Source: JAWKWH01 sp040830725 (GTDB lineage: Bacteria; Pseudomonadota; Alphaproteobacteria; Rhizobiales; Rhizobiaceae). Taken from it: DNA of 64,000 nt. The stretch spans positions 12,852-76,851 of the forward strand of contig JBFOMG010000069.1 in the NCBI GenBank assembly GCA_040830725.1. Reading direction: 5' to 3'. The translations under genes and the position numbers were made by a program. Positions 16,377 to 24,847 of the stretch are shown here, piece after piece; positions within the stretch are counted from its first letter, which is position 1, and each line of letters opens with the position of its first letter. The notes under the pieces were generated by a model. It made no database searches, was not told where the DNA came from, and saw only the letters and a list, made by a program, of their open reading frames with translations.

Positions 16377-18301
16377 TGGCTGTCGATGACGAGGTGGTTT
16401 CCGGTGAACCTTCAGGCGCTTCGGCCAATGAGCCGGACATGCTTCGCGAAGTCATCGAGGCAATGTCGGAGGCATTGGCGCTTTTCGACGAGGATGCACG
16501 GCTGGTCCGGTGCAACAGCCGATGCCGGGAACTCAATCCGTCGATTGCCGATTTGCTCGAGCCGGGTGTCGACTGGGAGTTGATCCTGCGCGAAGCCAAG
16601 ATACGCAATGCCATGCCGGCAGAGGCGATCGAGCAGCTGCGGTGGATGGAAAACCGGCTGGCTACCGATGTGGAGTTGACCGCCCCACTGGAGATCAAAC
16701 TGCCCAATGGCAGCATCCATGAATTTTCAATGAGGCAAACGCCCGTGGGCGGTTTTGTCATCACCCAGTCGGATATTTCAGGACGAAAACTTTACGAGGA
16801 AAGCCAGCGCGAAGCCGACGCCCTGTTGCGCGAGGTTCTCGAGGCATGTCCGGCAAATGTGGTGATGTCGCGTATAGATGACGGGCACATCATTTACAGG
16901 TCGCCGGCTGCAACAGAACTGTTTGGCGCTCTGCGCAATTCGCGAGCCTATTTTTCGAGCCGCGAGGAGCAGGCAGATTTCGTGACGGCGCTTCTGCCCA
17001 ACGGGCGCGTGGACGACATGCTGTTGACCGGTGTTCGTCCGGACGGAACGACCTTTCCCTGCTCTGTGTCGGCCAGGGTTATCGAGTACCGGGGCGACGA
17101 AGTGGTTGTTTCGAACCTCATCGACATGTCGCGCGAAGCCGAGATGCAGAAAAAACTTGCCGAACAAAGGGAGCAGATTTTCCAGTCTGAAAAAATGTCG
17201 GCGCTCGGCGAACTACTGGCGGGTGTGGCGCATGAGCTGAACAATCCGCTTTCGGTTGTTGTCGGCCACTCGCTGGTGATGCGCGACGAGATTGAGGACC
17301 CTGACGCGCTGCGGCGGCTTGAAAAGATCTCCGAAGCCGCGGAGCGCTGCACCAAGATTGTAAAATCCTTTCTGGCGATGGCCCGGCAACAGCCGGTTCA
17401 ACCAGCGCCAACAGGCCTGTATGAGGCGGTGGAGAAAGGCATCGAGGCACTCGGAAGCCGGCAGGGCGGGCTGAAGGTTGCGGTCGATATCGCGTTTGAG
17501 CCCGTATTGCCCTGGATACACGCAGATGCCGGACAGCTCGTGCAAGTGGTCATCAATCTGGTGAACAATGCCGAGCAAGCGATCCTGGAATCGGGCGTGG
17601 GAGACAGGATCCGGATTTCAGCCGAGCTCGACGAAGCGGAAAACATGATTGAGATGCGGGTGTCGGACAATGGCCCCGGTATTCCGGCCCATGTTCGCAG
17701 CCGGATATTCGATCCGTTGTTTACCACCAAGGAGGTTGGCAAGGGCACGGGCATCGGGCTCGCCTTCTGCCACCGGGTTGTCACGTCGCACAATGGCCAG
17801 ATCCGGCTTGAGCCCAACAGTGGCGGAGGCGCGACGTTTGTGGTGCGTCTTCCGGTATCGACGGAAGGTCCTGAGGCTGCCGATGCCGAGCAACAGCGCG
17901 CAAAACCCAAAGCCGCAGCGCGAATTCTGGTCGTCGATGACGAGGCGGAAGTGGCCGAACTGATTCGTGAGATATTGCAGCGGGACGGCTATGAGGTCGA
18001 TCACGTGCAGTCGGCGGAGGCCGCACTTTCTCTCGCCCGCAACCACGCCTATGCGCTGGTATTGAGCGATTTGAACATGCCCGGAATTGGCGGGCGCGGC
18101 TTCTACGAGATCCTCATGCGCGACCTTCCGGAACTCGCCAAGCGCACCGGATTCGTGACCGGCGATACGATGAGCCCGTCTGCTCGCGGTTTCCTTGACA
18201 GCGCCGATCGTCCCTATCTGGAAAAACCGATTGCGCCAGCCGAGTTGCGGGCGCTTGCCAGGCAGATGCTTGACGAGGCGCCGGGACCGGACAGCGGGTG
18301 A
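16376..18301 (+). CDS. Hybrid histidine kinase: PAS-PAS-HisKA-HATPase-REC
   Basis: 641 residues and no membrane segment, so a cytosolic sensor. Two PAS-like regions lie near 22-135 and 145-255. The dimerisation/phosphoacceptor helix carries His286 in GVAHELNNP. The ATPase has the N box VINLVNNAEQAI near 392-403, G1 DNGPGIP near 431 and G2 GKGTGIGLAF near 456. A C-terminal receiver spans about 515-635 with acidic Asp521-Asp522 and phosphoacceptor Asp565 (LSDLNMPG). No separate output regulator follows in the unit. Coupling to the cyclase gene (one-base overlap) and the globin suggests a shared signal. Confidence 0.92.
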   Translation: MAVDDEVVSGEPSGASANEPDMLREVIEAMSEALALFDEDARLVRCNSRCRELNPSIADLLEPGVDWELILREAKIRNAMPAEAIEQLRWMENRLATDVELTAPLEIKLPNGSIHEFSMRQTPVGGFVITQSDISGRKLYEESQREADALLREVLEACPANVVMSRIDDGHIIYRSPAATELFGALRNSRAYFSSREEQADFVTALLPNGRVDDMLLTGVRPDGTTFPCSVSARVIEYRGDEVVVSNLIDMSREAEMQKKLAEQREQIFQSEKMSALGELLAGVAHELNNPLSVVVGHSLVMRDEIEDPDALRRLEKISEAAERCTKIVKSFLAMARQQPVQPAPTGLYEAVEKGIEALGSRQGGLKVAVDIAFEPVLPWIHADAGQLVQVVINLVNNAEQAILESGVGDRIRISAELDEAENMIEMRVSDNGPGIPAHVRSRIFDPLFTTKEVGKGTGIGLAFCHRVVTSHNGQIRLEPNSGGGATFVVRLPVSTEGPEAADAEQQRAKPKAAARILVVDDEAEVAELIREILQRDGYEVDHVQSAEAALSLARNHAYALVLSDLNMPGIGGRGFYEILMRDLPELAKRTGFVTGDTMSPSARGFLDSADRPYLEKPIAPAELRALARQMLDEAPGPDSG

Positions 18302-18502
18302 CTGTTGCGACCTTCAGAGCGGATTTGAGAGCTGACATTGCCGGCGGCAGGATCGGCAAGTCTTTGTATCGGTCTTATCGGCGATCGCTGTTTGTCTGTT
18401 GGCGGCTCAAATGCTAGCTGTGGTGACAGCTTTGCGTTTGAACGCGCGCAATACAGGGGCTTGTTTGGTGCTTGATTCTTCGTTTCGAAAGACGGTTTTG
18501 CC

Positions 18503-20047
18503 TTGATATTCGAATTTGGGGTTTATGCTCTCGATGATGAGCGCATGGAGCTGAAGCGCGAGGAGCAAGCCGTCTCCCTGCAGCCCCAGGTGCTGGATCT
18601 GCTGGTGTATCTGGTCAGAAACCGGGAACGCGTTGTATCGAAAGATGAGATCATCGACGCCATTTGGGATGGCCGGGCGATCTCCGATGGCACGTTGAAT
18701 GCGCGGATCAATGCGGCGCGGCGCGCGGTGGAAGATAGTGGCGAATTACAAGCCGTCATCCGAACCGTTGCGAGAAAAGGATTTCGCTTTGTCGCCGATG
18801 TACGGCAAGCCGCTGATACCGCCCAAAAAACGGCCATTGACATTGCCAAATCGAGCGACCGGGGGCCGTCGCTGACCGTTATTCCGTTTCACAATCTCGA
18901 CACGGAATCAGCCAATGAATATCTGGCCGACGGGCTGACGGAGGATGTGGTCACGGCGCTTTCCAAATTGCGCGGATTTTTTGTTACGGATCGCAGTACT
19001 ACTTTTGCCCTGAAAAATACCTCACTGGATGCGCGGCAGATCGCTGAAGAGATGGGCGTGCGTTATGTGCTTCAGGGAAGTGTGCGTTCTGCGGGTTCAC
19101 GCGTCAGGGTTACCGCACAGTTGATTGACACGGCCACCGGATCGCAGCTTTGGAGTGAACGGTATGATCGCGATCTGACAGATATCTTCGCCATTCAGGA
19201 CGAATTGACAGAAAGTCTTGTCGCCAGGCTGTCGCCCGAGCTTTTTGCAGCAGAACATGCCCGTCTGAAGCGGCGGCACCCAACCAGTCTGGATGCCTGG
19301 GAATGTTTCGTCAACGCGCTGCATTATTACGGCCAGCAGTCGCAGGACGGCAGCAAGGCAGCCATCGATTTGCTTGAGCGGGCCATCGAACTCGATCCGA
19401 GTTATTCGCAAGCGCTAGGACTTTACGCGACCATTCTGGCCTGGCGGATCATCCAGAAATGGGAACCGATGGAGCCGAACCTGGAGATCGCCCGGCAAGC
19501 CGCTGACCGGGCGTTGCTGGCCGATACAAACGATCCCTGGGCCTCTATCGGGCGCGGATATGTTTCCATTGTCGCCAGAGAAGGTGACGCGGCTATCATG
19601 AACTACGGTCATGCGGTCGATCTCAGTCCGAATTTTGCCTATGCCCGTGGATTGCTCGGCGTGTCCAACGGATATGCCGGCAATGCGGACATTGCCCGTA
19701 TCCACATTGAAAAAGCCATTGAACTCAGCCCGCGCGATACGTTCATCGACAAATTTTATCTGTATCTCGCCATCGCAGAGTTTCAGGCGGCAAACTATCT
19801 GAAGGCCGCCGAGGCGGCGCAGCGGGCCATTCAGCTCAAACCCGGACATGCCAGTTCCCACCTTTTCCGCACTGCAGCACTTGGCCTTGCGGGTGAACAG
19901 GAAACGGCCGGACTTGCGCTTGGCGAGTTTTTGAAGCTCGTGCCAAACGCACGCGCCAGCGAGATTGAACAGACCGTGCTCTACTACAAATCGGAAGACC
20001 GCAAACGCGCCGCCGACGGAATGCGCAAAGCGGGTTTGAGGGAATGA
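18503..20047 (+). CDS. CadC-like transcriptional regulator with TolB-like and TPR domains
   Basis: 514 residues. It starts at TTG 18503 because the OmpR-type winged helix begins at once (IFEFGVYALDDERMEL); no nearby ATG would keep it. Residues 1-100 are the winged helix (recognition part GTLNARINAARRAVED). Residues 128-250 are a TolB-like segment (LTVIPFHNLDTES, LADGLTEDVVTALSKL, YVLQGSVRSAG). Residues 270-510 are TPR repeats (AIELDPSYSQALGLYATIL, AIQLKPGHASSHLF). No membrane helix is evident. In rhizobia the TolB-TPR part is often fused to class III cyclases; here a cyclase gene lies two genes upstream, possibly a functional link (inference). Confidence 0.85.
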   Translation: MIFEFGVYALDDERMELKREEQAVSLQPQVLDLLVYLVRNRERVVSKDEIIDAIWDGRAISDGTLNARINAARRAVEDSGELQAVIRTVARKGFRFVADVRQAADTAQKTAIDIAKSSDRGPSLTVIPFHNLDTESANEYLADGLTEDVVTALSKLRGFFVTDRSTTFALKNTSLDARQIAEEMGVRYVLQGSVRSAGSRVRVTAQLIDTATGSQLWSERYDRDLTDIFAIQDELTESLVARLSPELFAAEHARLKRRHPTSLDAWECFVNALHYYGQQSQDGSKAAIDLLERAIELDPSYSQALGLYATILAWRIIQKWEPMEPNLEIARQAADRALLADTNDPWASIGRGYVSIVAREGDAAIMNYGHAVDLSPNFAYARGLLGVSNGYAGNADIARIHIEKAIELSPRDTFIDKFYLYLAIAEFQAANYLKAAEAAQRAIQLKPGHASSHLFRTAALGLAGEQETAGLALGEFLKLVPNARASEIEQTVLYYKSEDRKRAADGMRKAGLRE

Positions 20048-20068
20048 AACAAGTTCGCCGATCGAAGA

Positions 20069-20230
20069 TTATTCCTCGCGCGGCATGATCGTCGGCAGCG
20101 GTTCGGCGCGTTTGCCCTTGTGACGGCTGCGGCGGTATTTGCTTTGATATTCCCTGCGCTGCTTGGTGACCTCGTAAAGCACGATTCCCGAACTGGTGCC
20201 GAGATTGAGGCTCTCGATATCAACCTCAAC
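20069..20230 (-). pseudogene. C-terminal remnant of a SpoU/TrmH-type RNA methyltransferase
   Basis: The minus strand encodes VEVDIESLNLGTSS followed by GIVLYEVTKQRREYQ and a basic tail ending in a stop. SLN near a hydrophobic YE segment is the motif 3 region of SpoU/TrmH knotted methyltransferases, normally close to the C terminus. The catalytic N-terminal two thirds are missing: immediately upstream the DNA becomes the 3' end of an unrelated SAM methyltransferase gene (stop at 20226-20228). The frame has no start codon of its own at the breakpoint. It is interpreted as a deletion or replacement scar. Confidence 0.55.
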
Positions 20231-21068
20231 CAGCCCTCCACACCGCGATATGTGCCGGGGCTGCAAATGCGACTGAACCGTCATCACCAGCAAAATGGCC
20301 CAGCCTATGTTCCGCTGCCTCGACCAGCGCTTCATAGCCGGCATCGTCGATGAAATCCGCCAGCGTCCAGCCGCGCACATCCATGCGGACCCATTCGCGG
20401 ATGGATGGAAAACGGGCGGTACCTCGCCGGGTCGTCACCATTGCTCCGGTGAGCCGGCCTTCATTGAGCAAATCTGAGAACGTTTGCTCATTGCCCAGTA
20501 CAAAGGGTGCGCGCAGCGCATTGGCGGCTGCTTGACCGAACATCTCATCGATTAACTCGATCATGCCGTCATATCCGAGTGAAGTGCTAGCCTTGTCCCA
20601 TACGGTCACCGCAATGCTCCCACCCGGCCGGACGACGCGCCGCATTTGCTGGAGCGCCTGCGCCTGGTCATCGAAAAACATCAGCCCGAACTGACACAGC
20701 ACTGCGTCGAAGGATCCATCGGCGAACGGCATTTCCTCAGCAACGCCCTCGATCCACTCGATCTCCGGAGCGCGGGCTCGCGCGACCGCAAGCATGCCAT
20801 CGTTGCGATCAAGGCCGGTGACGCGGCCCGCGGGATGGACCCGTGCTGCTGCTTCACGGGTCGTCGCGCCAGTCCCGCAGGCAATGTCGAGTACCGTGTG
20901 ACCGGGGCGAATGTTGGCTGCGTCACAAAGGGGTGCTGCCCATTCGCCGAAAAGCGACGGAACGAAAAACTGATCGTATATTTCTGCGGCCGATCCTGAA
21001 ACCTGACCCGCCGCTGCTGCATCCTTTGTCATGATTTTTCTCGTCTGTCTGATTGTGATCGCGCTCAT
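20226..21068 (-). CDS. Class I SAM-dependent methyltransferase (UbiE-like)
   Basis: 280 residues. Motif I VLDIACGTGATTREAA, post-I VTGLDRNDGML and motif IV FDAVLCQFGLMFFDD define a Methyltransf_11/25-type enzyme. The substrate is unknown. ATG 21068 is taken; ATG 21032 (MTKDAAAAG) is an alternative. The gene is divergent from an HxlR regulator starting 48 bp away, so that regulator probably controls it. The 3' end joins abruptly to a SpoU methyltransferase remnant, which suggests it arrived by recombination. Confidence 0.85.
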   Translation of the reverse strand: MSAITIRQTRKIMTKDAAAAGQVSGSAAEIYDQFFVPSLFGEWAAPLCDAANIRPGHTVLDIACGTGATTREAAARVHPAGRVTGLDRNDGMLAVARARAPEIEWIEGVAEEMPFADGSFDAVLCQFGLMFFDDQAQALQQMRRVVRPGGSIAVTVWDKASTSLGYDGMIELIDEMFGQAAANALRAPFVLGNEQTFSDLLNEGRLTGAMVTTRRGTARFPSIREWVRMDVRGWTLADFIDDAGYEALVEAAEHRLGHFAGDDGSVAFAAPAHIAVWRAG

Positions 21069-21115
21069 GGTGACTCAAGTTTAGCGGCCGGATATAGTTC
21101 AAAATCTGTAGTAAT

Positions 21116-21835
21116 GTGAAAGCGCACGGCATGAAGTCCTACGGTCAATTCTGCCCAGTTGCCAAAGCCGCTGAATTGTTCTGCGAACGGTGGAATGCGC
21201 TGATCATTCGTGATCTGGCCGCCGGGCCGCGGCGGTTTTCCGATCTGCAGCGCGGCGTTCCGTTGATGTCGCCTTCGCTGTTGTCTTCCCGGCTCAAATG
21301 GCTTGTTGACGAGGAAATCGTCGAACGAAAAGATATGGGCGAACGGCGGCCGGGTTATGCGCTGACCGAAGCTGGCCGCGAATTTGTGCCATTGGTTGAG
21401 GCACTTGGCATGTGGGGACAGCGTTGGACACGGCGTGAGCTCAAGGAACACGAGATCGATCTGGGATTGCTCGTTTGGAGCCTGGAGAGCTCTTCCGACC
21501 CAGATGCATTTGGTACCAGACGTTGCCTGATTCGCCTGGAATTGACCGACCAGACAGACGCAAAACGATTCTGGTGGTTTTTAAACCAGAAGGGGCGGTG
21601 CGAACTGTGTGTCGATGATCCCGGCGGGGATGTGAACCTGTATATGGCATGCAGCTTGCCGGACGCGATTTATCTTGTCAGGGGCGATACCTCTCCGGCA
21701 ACCGCAATGGATACGCAGCGGCTGGAAGTGCTTGGCGATGACTGGGCGCTTCGCTCATTTACCGATTGGCTCAATCTTGGTCCGCTGACAAAGATCGCAT
21801 CGCGCCGGCAAAGCGTTCGCGAAGTTCGAACTTGA
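21116..21835 (+). CDS. HxlR-family transcriptional regulator
   Basis: 239 residues. The N-terminal winged helix is of the HxlR type: CPVAKAAELFCERWNALIIRDL, FSDLQRGVPLMSPSLLSSRL, then the wing VERKDMGERRPGYALTEAG. Residues 110-239 form an extra C-terminal region, longer than minimal HxlR proteins, resembling the SCP2-like tail found in some of them. Either GTG 21116 or ATG 21131 may start it. Divergent from the SAM methyltransferase gene. Confidence 0.87.
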   Translation: MKAHGMKSYGQFCPVAKAAELFCERWNALIIRDLAAGPRRFSDLQRGVPLMSPSLLSSRLKWLVDEEIVERKDMGERRPGYALTEAGREFVPLVEALGMWGQRWTRRELKEHEIDLGLLVWSLESSSDPDAFGTRRCLIRLELTDQTDAKRFWWFLNQKGRCELCVDDPGGDVNLYMACSLPDAIYLVRGDTSPATAMDTQRLEVLGDDWALRSFTDWLNLGPLTKIASRRQSVREVRT

Positions 21836-21888
21836 ACCACGCGGTCGATACTCCCGGTCCGGAGCAAAACAGTAACAAGGAGACACCG

Positions 21889-22251
21889 GTGAACGCAGAA
21901 GAGCGCGAAATAAGAGAGGTCTTGGACTGGTATGTGACCGGATTTAACCGCGGTGACAAGGATCTTTTGTTGCAGGCTTTTCATCCGCGTTTTGTGTCTT
22001 CGGGTTTTTTCCAGGGCGATCTGCAATGGGATAGTGGCGAGGAATTTGCCACTTTTTGCCAGGAGTCGGCGCCGGATCCCGGCGGTCCCGTGCCCGAATG
22101 GCATCTGGAGCACCTGACCGTGACCGGCGATACAGCAGTTGCGATTGTCCGTGATCCATGGGGAGCCCGCGAGTTTCGCGACAGTCTGACGCTGCTCAAA
22201 GACGGTGGCCGCTGGCAAATCGTTTTCAAGGCATTCCACAGCCTGACGTGA
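21889..22251 (+). CDS. NTF2-like (SnoaL/DUF4440 type) small protein
   Basis: 120 residues from GTG 21889, which has AAGGAG just upstream. The helix VLDWYVTGFNRGDKDLLLQAFHP followed by beta strands (WHLEHLTVTGDTAVAIVRD, DSLTLLKDGGRWQIVFKAFH) is the cone-shaped NTF2 fold with a ligand pocket. Members range from ketosteroid isomerase-like enzymes to binding proteins, so activity cannot be named. It follows the HxlR gene by 53 bp on the same strand. Confidence 0.75.
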   Translation: MNAEEREIREVLDWYVTGFNRGDKDLLLQAFHPRFVSSGFFQGDLQWDSGEEFATFCQESAPDPGGPVPEWHLEHLTVTGDTAVAIVRDPWGAREFRDSLTLLKDGGRWQIVFKAFHSLT

Positions 22252-22258
22252 TATAGCG

Positions 22259-22468
22259 CCGCAGGAAGGCCTGTTTGCCGGCGCGCTTGCGGAGCGGGGC
22301 GCAAACAATGCCTCGCATCTGGCGCGTGAGGTGTGGCTGTTAATGGAGGGTGCTTTGATCCTGGTGCTGATCCATGGCGACCGTTCCTGTGTTCGGGTGG
22401 CGGCTGATGCCGCGATCATGCTGGTCAGGTGTTCGGGAATGGATGCTGGTGTGAACGCCAGTCAGTGA
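22259..22468 (+). pseudogene. C-terminal remnant of a TetR-family regulator
   Basis: The frame beginning just after the NTF2-like gene reads QEGLFAGALAERGANNASHL followed by AREVWLLMEGALILVLIHGD and AADAAIMLV before a stop. The pattern LA-x-LL-x-EGA-x-V-x-GD with a closing AA-x-A-x-ML helix is the usual last part of TetR C-terminal domains. There is no DNA-binding domain and no start, so this is a truncated gene. Confidence 0.5.
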
Positions 22469-22513
22469 CAGCTGCTTTGTGGCGTTTGCGACAAAGCGAG
22501 CGGTAGGCGTTCT

Positions 22514-22966
22514 TCACGCTTCTTCGGCGATATCCTCGGCCCACAATTCCGGTTTTTCCTCGATGAAGCGTTTCATCAGCGCGATGCAGTCGGCATCGTT
22601 CTCAACGATGACCTCAACACCGCGGGAGCGCAGGAAGTCCTCATTGCCGCCGAAATTGACGTTCTCGCCAACGACAACGCGCGGAATGTCGAACTGGATG
22701 ATGGTGCCGGAACACATCATGCAGGGCGACAGCGAGGTGTAGAGCGTCATCTTGCGGTAGCTTTTCTGGCGGCCCGCCTTGCGCAGGCAGTCCATCTCGC
22801 CATGGGCGATCGGGTCGCCGCCCTGGACGCGCTGATTGCGGCCCTGGGCGATCAACCGGTCGCCTTCGGCCAGAACCGAGCCGATGGGGCAACCGCCCTC
22901 GTTGAAACCCGCCAATGCCTCTTCATAGGCAATGCGCAGAAATTTCCTGTCGGTATCGCTCAGCAT
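22514..22966 (-). CDS. Cytosine/nucleoside deaminase of the yeast Fcy1 type
   Basis: 150 residues, zinc-dependent cytidine deaminase fold. Zinc and catalytic motifs are HGEMDCL (His and catalytic Glu) and PCMMCSG (two Cys). The segment IPRVVVGENVNFGG, the RSRGVEVIV strand and the C-terminal RFIEEKPELWAEDI closely follow the layout of yeast cytosine deaminase, which converts cytosine to uracil. TadA- or guanine-deaminase-like activity cannot be excluded. The gene is divergent from the DUF2794 gene. Confidence 0.82.
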   Translation of the reverse strand: MLSDTDRKFLRIAYEEALAGFNEGGCPIGSVLAEGDRLIAQGRNQRVQGGDPIAHGEMDCLRKAGRQKSYRKMTLYTSLSPCMMCSGTIIQFDIPRVVVGENVNFGGNEDFLRSRGVEVIVENDADCIALMKRFIEEKPELWAEDIAEEA

Positions 22967-23114
22967 GGGCGTCCCTCATTTTTTATCATTTGGTCAATTC
23001 TATCCGCGTCGAACCGCGGCGGCAAGCGGTCTGTCAACATACAGTGATACTTGCAATTCGGCGCCGAACGCGCAAACCTGCCGATGTGACAGTTTTGTAT
23101 ATGAGGTTTGCGAC

Positions 23115-23501
23115 ATGATGGATCGGGGAGATATGGGAGGTGGAAGCGAAGAAACGGCAATATTGATACCGCTCAGCGAGTTCCGTCGCGAGCGGTTGCA
23201 AATACCCGTTACGTTTCACCGAAAAGAGCTTGATCAGCTCCTTAATCTATACGGCAAGATGGTTGCTGCCGGGGAATGGCGCGACTATGCCATCGATCAC
23301 CTTTCAGACCGTGCGGTTTTCTCGGTTTTTCGCCGGACATCCGAAGTGCCGCTGTTCCAGATAACCAAAACGCCCAAATCAGCACGCCGCCAGGGCGCCT
23401 GGTCGGTGATGTCTGCCGGTGGCCGGATATTGAAACGCGGCCATGAATTGCCGCGTATTCTCAAGGTGTTCGACAAGCATTTACGGCTGGTGAAGGCCTG
23501 A
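23115..23501 (+). CDS. DUF2794 family protein
   Basis: 128 residues from ATG 23115; the frame is open upstream but conservation starts inside. The family signature LLNLYGKMVAAGEWRDYAID and RAVFSVFRRTSEVPLFQI, then SARRQGAWSV and LKRGHELPRILKV, is present. This is a small soluble protein conserved in alphaproteobacteria with no known function. It is convergent with the following gene. Confidence 0.85.
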   Translation: MMDRGDMGGGSEETAILIPLSEFRRERLQIPVTFHRKELDQLLNLYGKMVAAGEWRDYAIDHLSDRAVFSVFRRTSEVPLFQITKTPKSARRQGAWSVMSAGGRILKRGHELPRILKVFDKHLRLVKA

Positions 23502-23528
23502 CGCCAAGCCAGCCATGCTTTATCCGGC

Positions 23529-24152
23529 TCAGTGTTTTGTGCCGGCCATTTCTTCAAGCGCGCTGCAGAAATTGGCGTCGATTTCGACCGGGTCGTTGCG
23601 CGGTGCGTTGAGTTCGGCTTCATGGTCGACCGGAAATTCAATGCCAATTTTGCTGGCATAGCCAATGGCGATTGGTTCGCCGGCGAAGGCCGACTTGCCG
23701 CCTGAGTAGCTGACTTGTGCGCCGATTGTCTCTCCATCCTTGCCGAGGAAACTGATGCGGATACCCTTGTCGCGCTGGTGTGCGGCGAGCGCGAAAAAAG
23801 GCGCCAGCAACATGGCGCCATAGGTCGGGCCATTGATGCGGGCCGGAAAGGTCAGCCGGTCGAAATTGTTGAGCAGGAACATGCCGCCGGTAATTGCCTC
23901 GGGAAAGCGCATTTCGCCCGATTCCAGCGTTTCCGGTTTGGCGGCTTCAGCATCGAAGGTTTCGGTCTGTTCAAGAACGAGCGCCATTGCCGCCACGCCG
24001 GGGATGCGGTGCCGCTCCAGCCAGACTGCCATTTCGGCGCCAAACTCCGCCAGTTCCGGCGGATAGCCTTTGGCTTGCGCCGCCTGGCGGCACATCTGCG
24101 CAATTTCGTCAAAGCTGCAGGAGCGGGTTTCGATTTCAGGTTCGTCGGTCAT
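23529..24152 (-). CDS. Conserved hypothetical protein (possibly DUF3726)
   Basis: 207 residues, start supported by AGGAAGAG upstream. The N terminus (SFDEIAQMCRQAAQAKGYPP, then AVWLERHRIPGVAAMA) resembles the DUF3726 family as I remember it, but this is not certain. It has no signal peptide or membrane helix and no catalytic motif that I recognise. It is convergent with the DUF2794 gene and divergent from the TerB-like gene. Confidence 0.6.
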   Translation of the reverse strand: MTDEPEIETRSCSFDEIAQMCRQAAQAKGYPPELAEFGAEMAVWLERHRIPGVAAMALVLEQTETFDAEAAKPETLESGEMRFPEAITGGMFLLNNFDRLTFPARINGPTYGAMLLAPFFALAAHQRDKGIRISFLGKDGETIGAQVSYSGGKSAFAGEPIAIGYASKIGIEFPVDHEAELNAPRNDPVEIDANFCSALEEMAGTKH

Positions 24153-24305
24153 CTATCTCTTCCTGTTTGGCGGCTTCCTTGCATGGAACTCAATCAATCG
24201 CCACAATTATTCCTTGCAAGACAGTGACAATTTTACTTATTGGATAAACCGCTTTGCAGCCTATGCGTGCAATACTCCTGCTCTCTAAAATGGGGAGCGA
24301 AACAA

Positions 24306-24836
24306 ATGCACATTCTATTGAGTATACTGGGCGCCTTGGGTGCGGCAGCATTCTATTGGTACCGGTTGCAAAATATGAGCGCCGCTGCAAACGACGCGAT
24401 TAATACTGTCGGAAGAGTGCGCGGGCATTTCCGGCGGAAGAAATTGCGAGCCAAAGCTGCTGAATCGCCGGTTTCCGCCATTGATGACCCTGTAGTCGCG
24501 GCGGCGACCATTCTGGTTTCGATTCATGGTGAGGACAGTCCGCTAACACCGCAACTGGAAGGTAAGATTCGGGATGTGGTTTATGAGATTGCGGCATCAG
24601 ATGGGGCGCTGGACGAAGCAATGACCTATGCCAAATGGGCAGCGTCGCAGGTTGTAGATGTGCCATTGGTGATCGACCGGGCCGGCAAGTTTCTCGACTC
24701 ACGACTGAATGAAGTTGAGAAAGAGCAACTGATATCAATGGTTGATAAAGTGGCGGAGAAATCGGGTCAAAGGCCGAAATTGCACAAGATACGAACAGAC
24801 AAACTACGCCAAAAACTGGGCTTGACCGTCCACTGA
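24306..24836 (+). CDS. Membrane-anchored TerB-like protein
   Basis: 176 residues from ATG 24306, with GGAG upstream. One N-terminal membrane helix (LLSILGALGAAAFYWY) is followed by a basic linker and an all-helical domain at about 70-160 (DDPVVAAATILVSIHGED, RDVVYEIAASDGALDEA). Its acidic helix ends resemble TerB/tellurite-resistance B domains. A second, soluble TerB-like protein is encoded at 45800-46273. Function is unknown. Confidence 0.6.
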   Translation: MHILLSILGALGAAAFYWYRLQNMSAAANDAINTVGRVRGHFRRKKLRAKAAESPVSAIDDPVVAAATILVSIHGEDSPLTPQLEGKIRDVVYEIAASDGALDEAMTYAKWAASQVVDVPLVIDRAGKFLDSRLNEVEKEQLISMVDKVAEKSGQRPKLHKIRTDKLRQKLGLTVH

Positions 24837-24847
24837 TAAATGCATTC

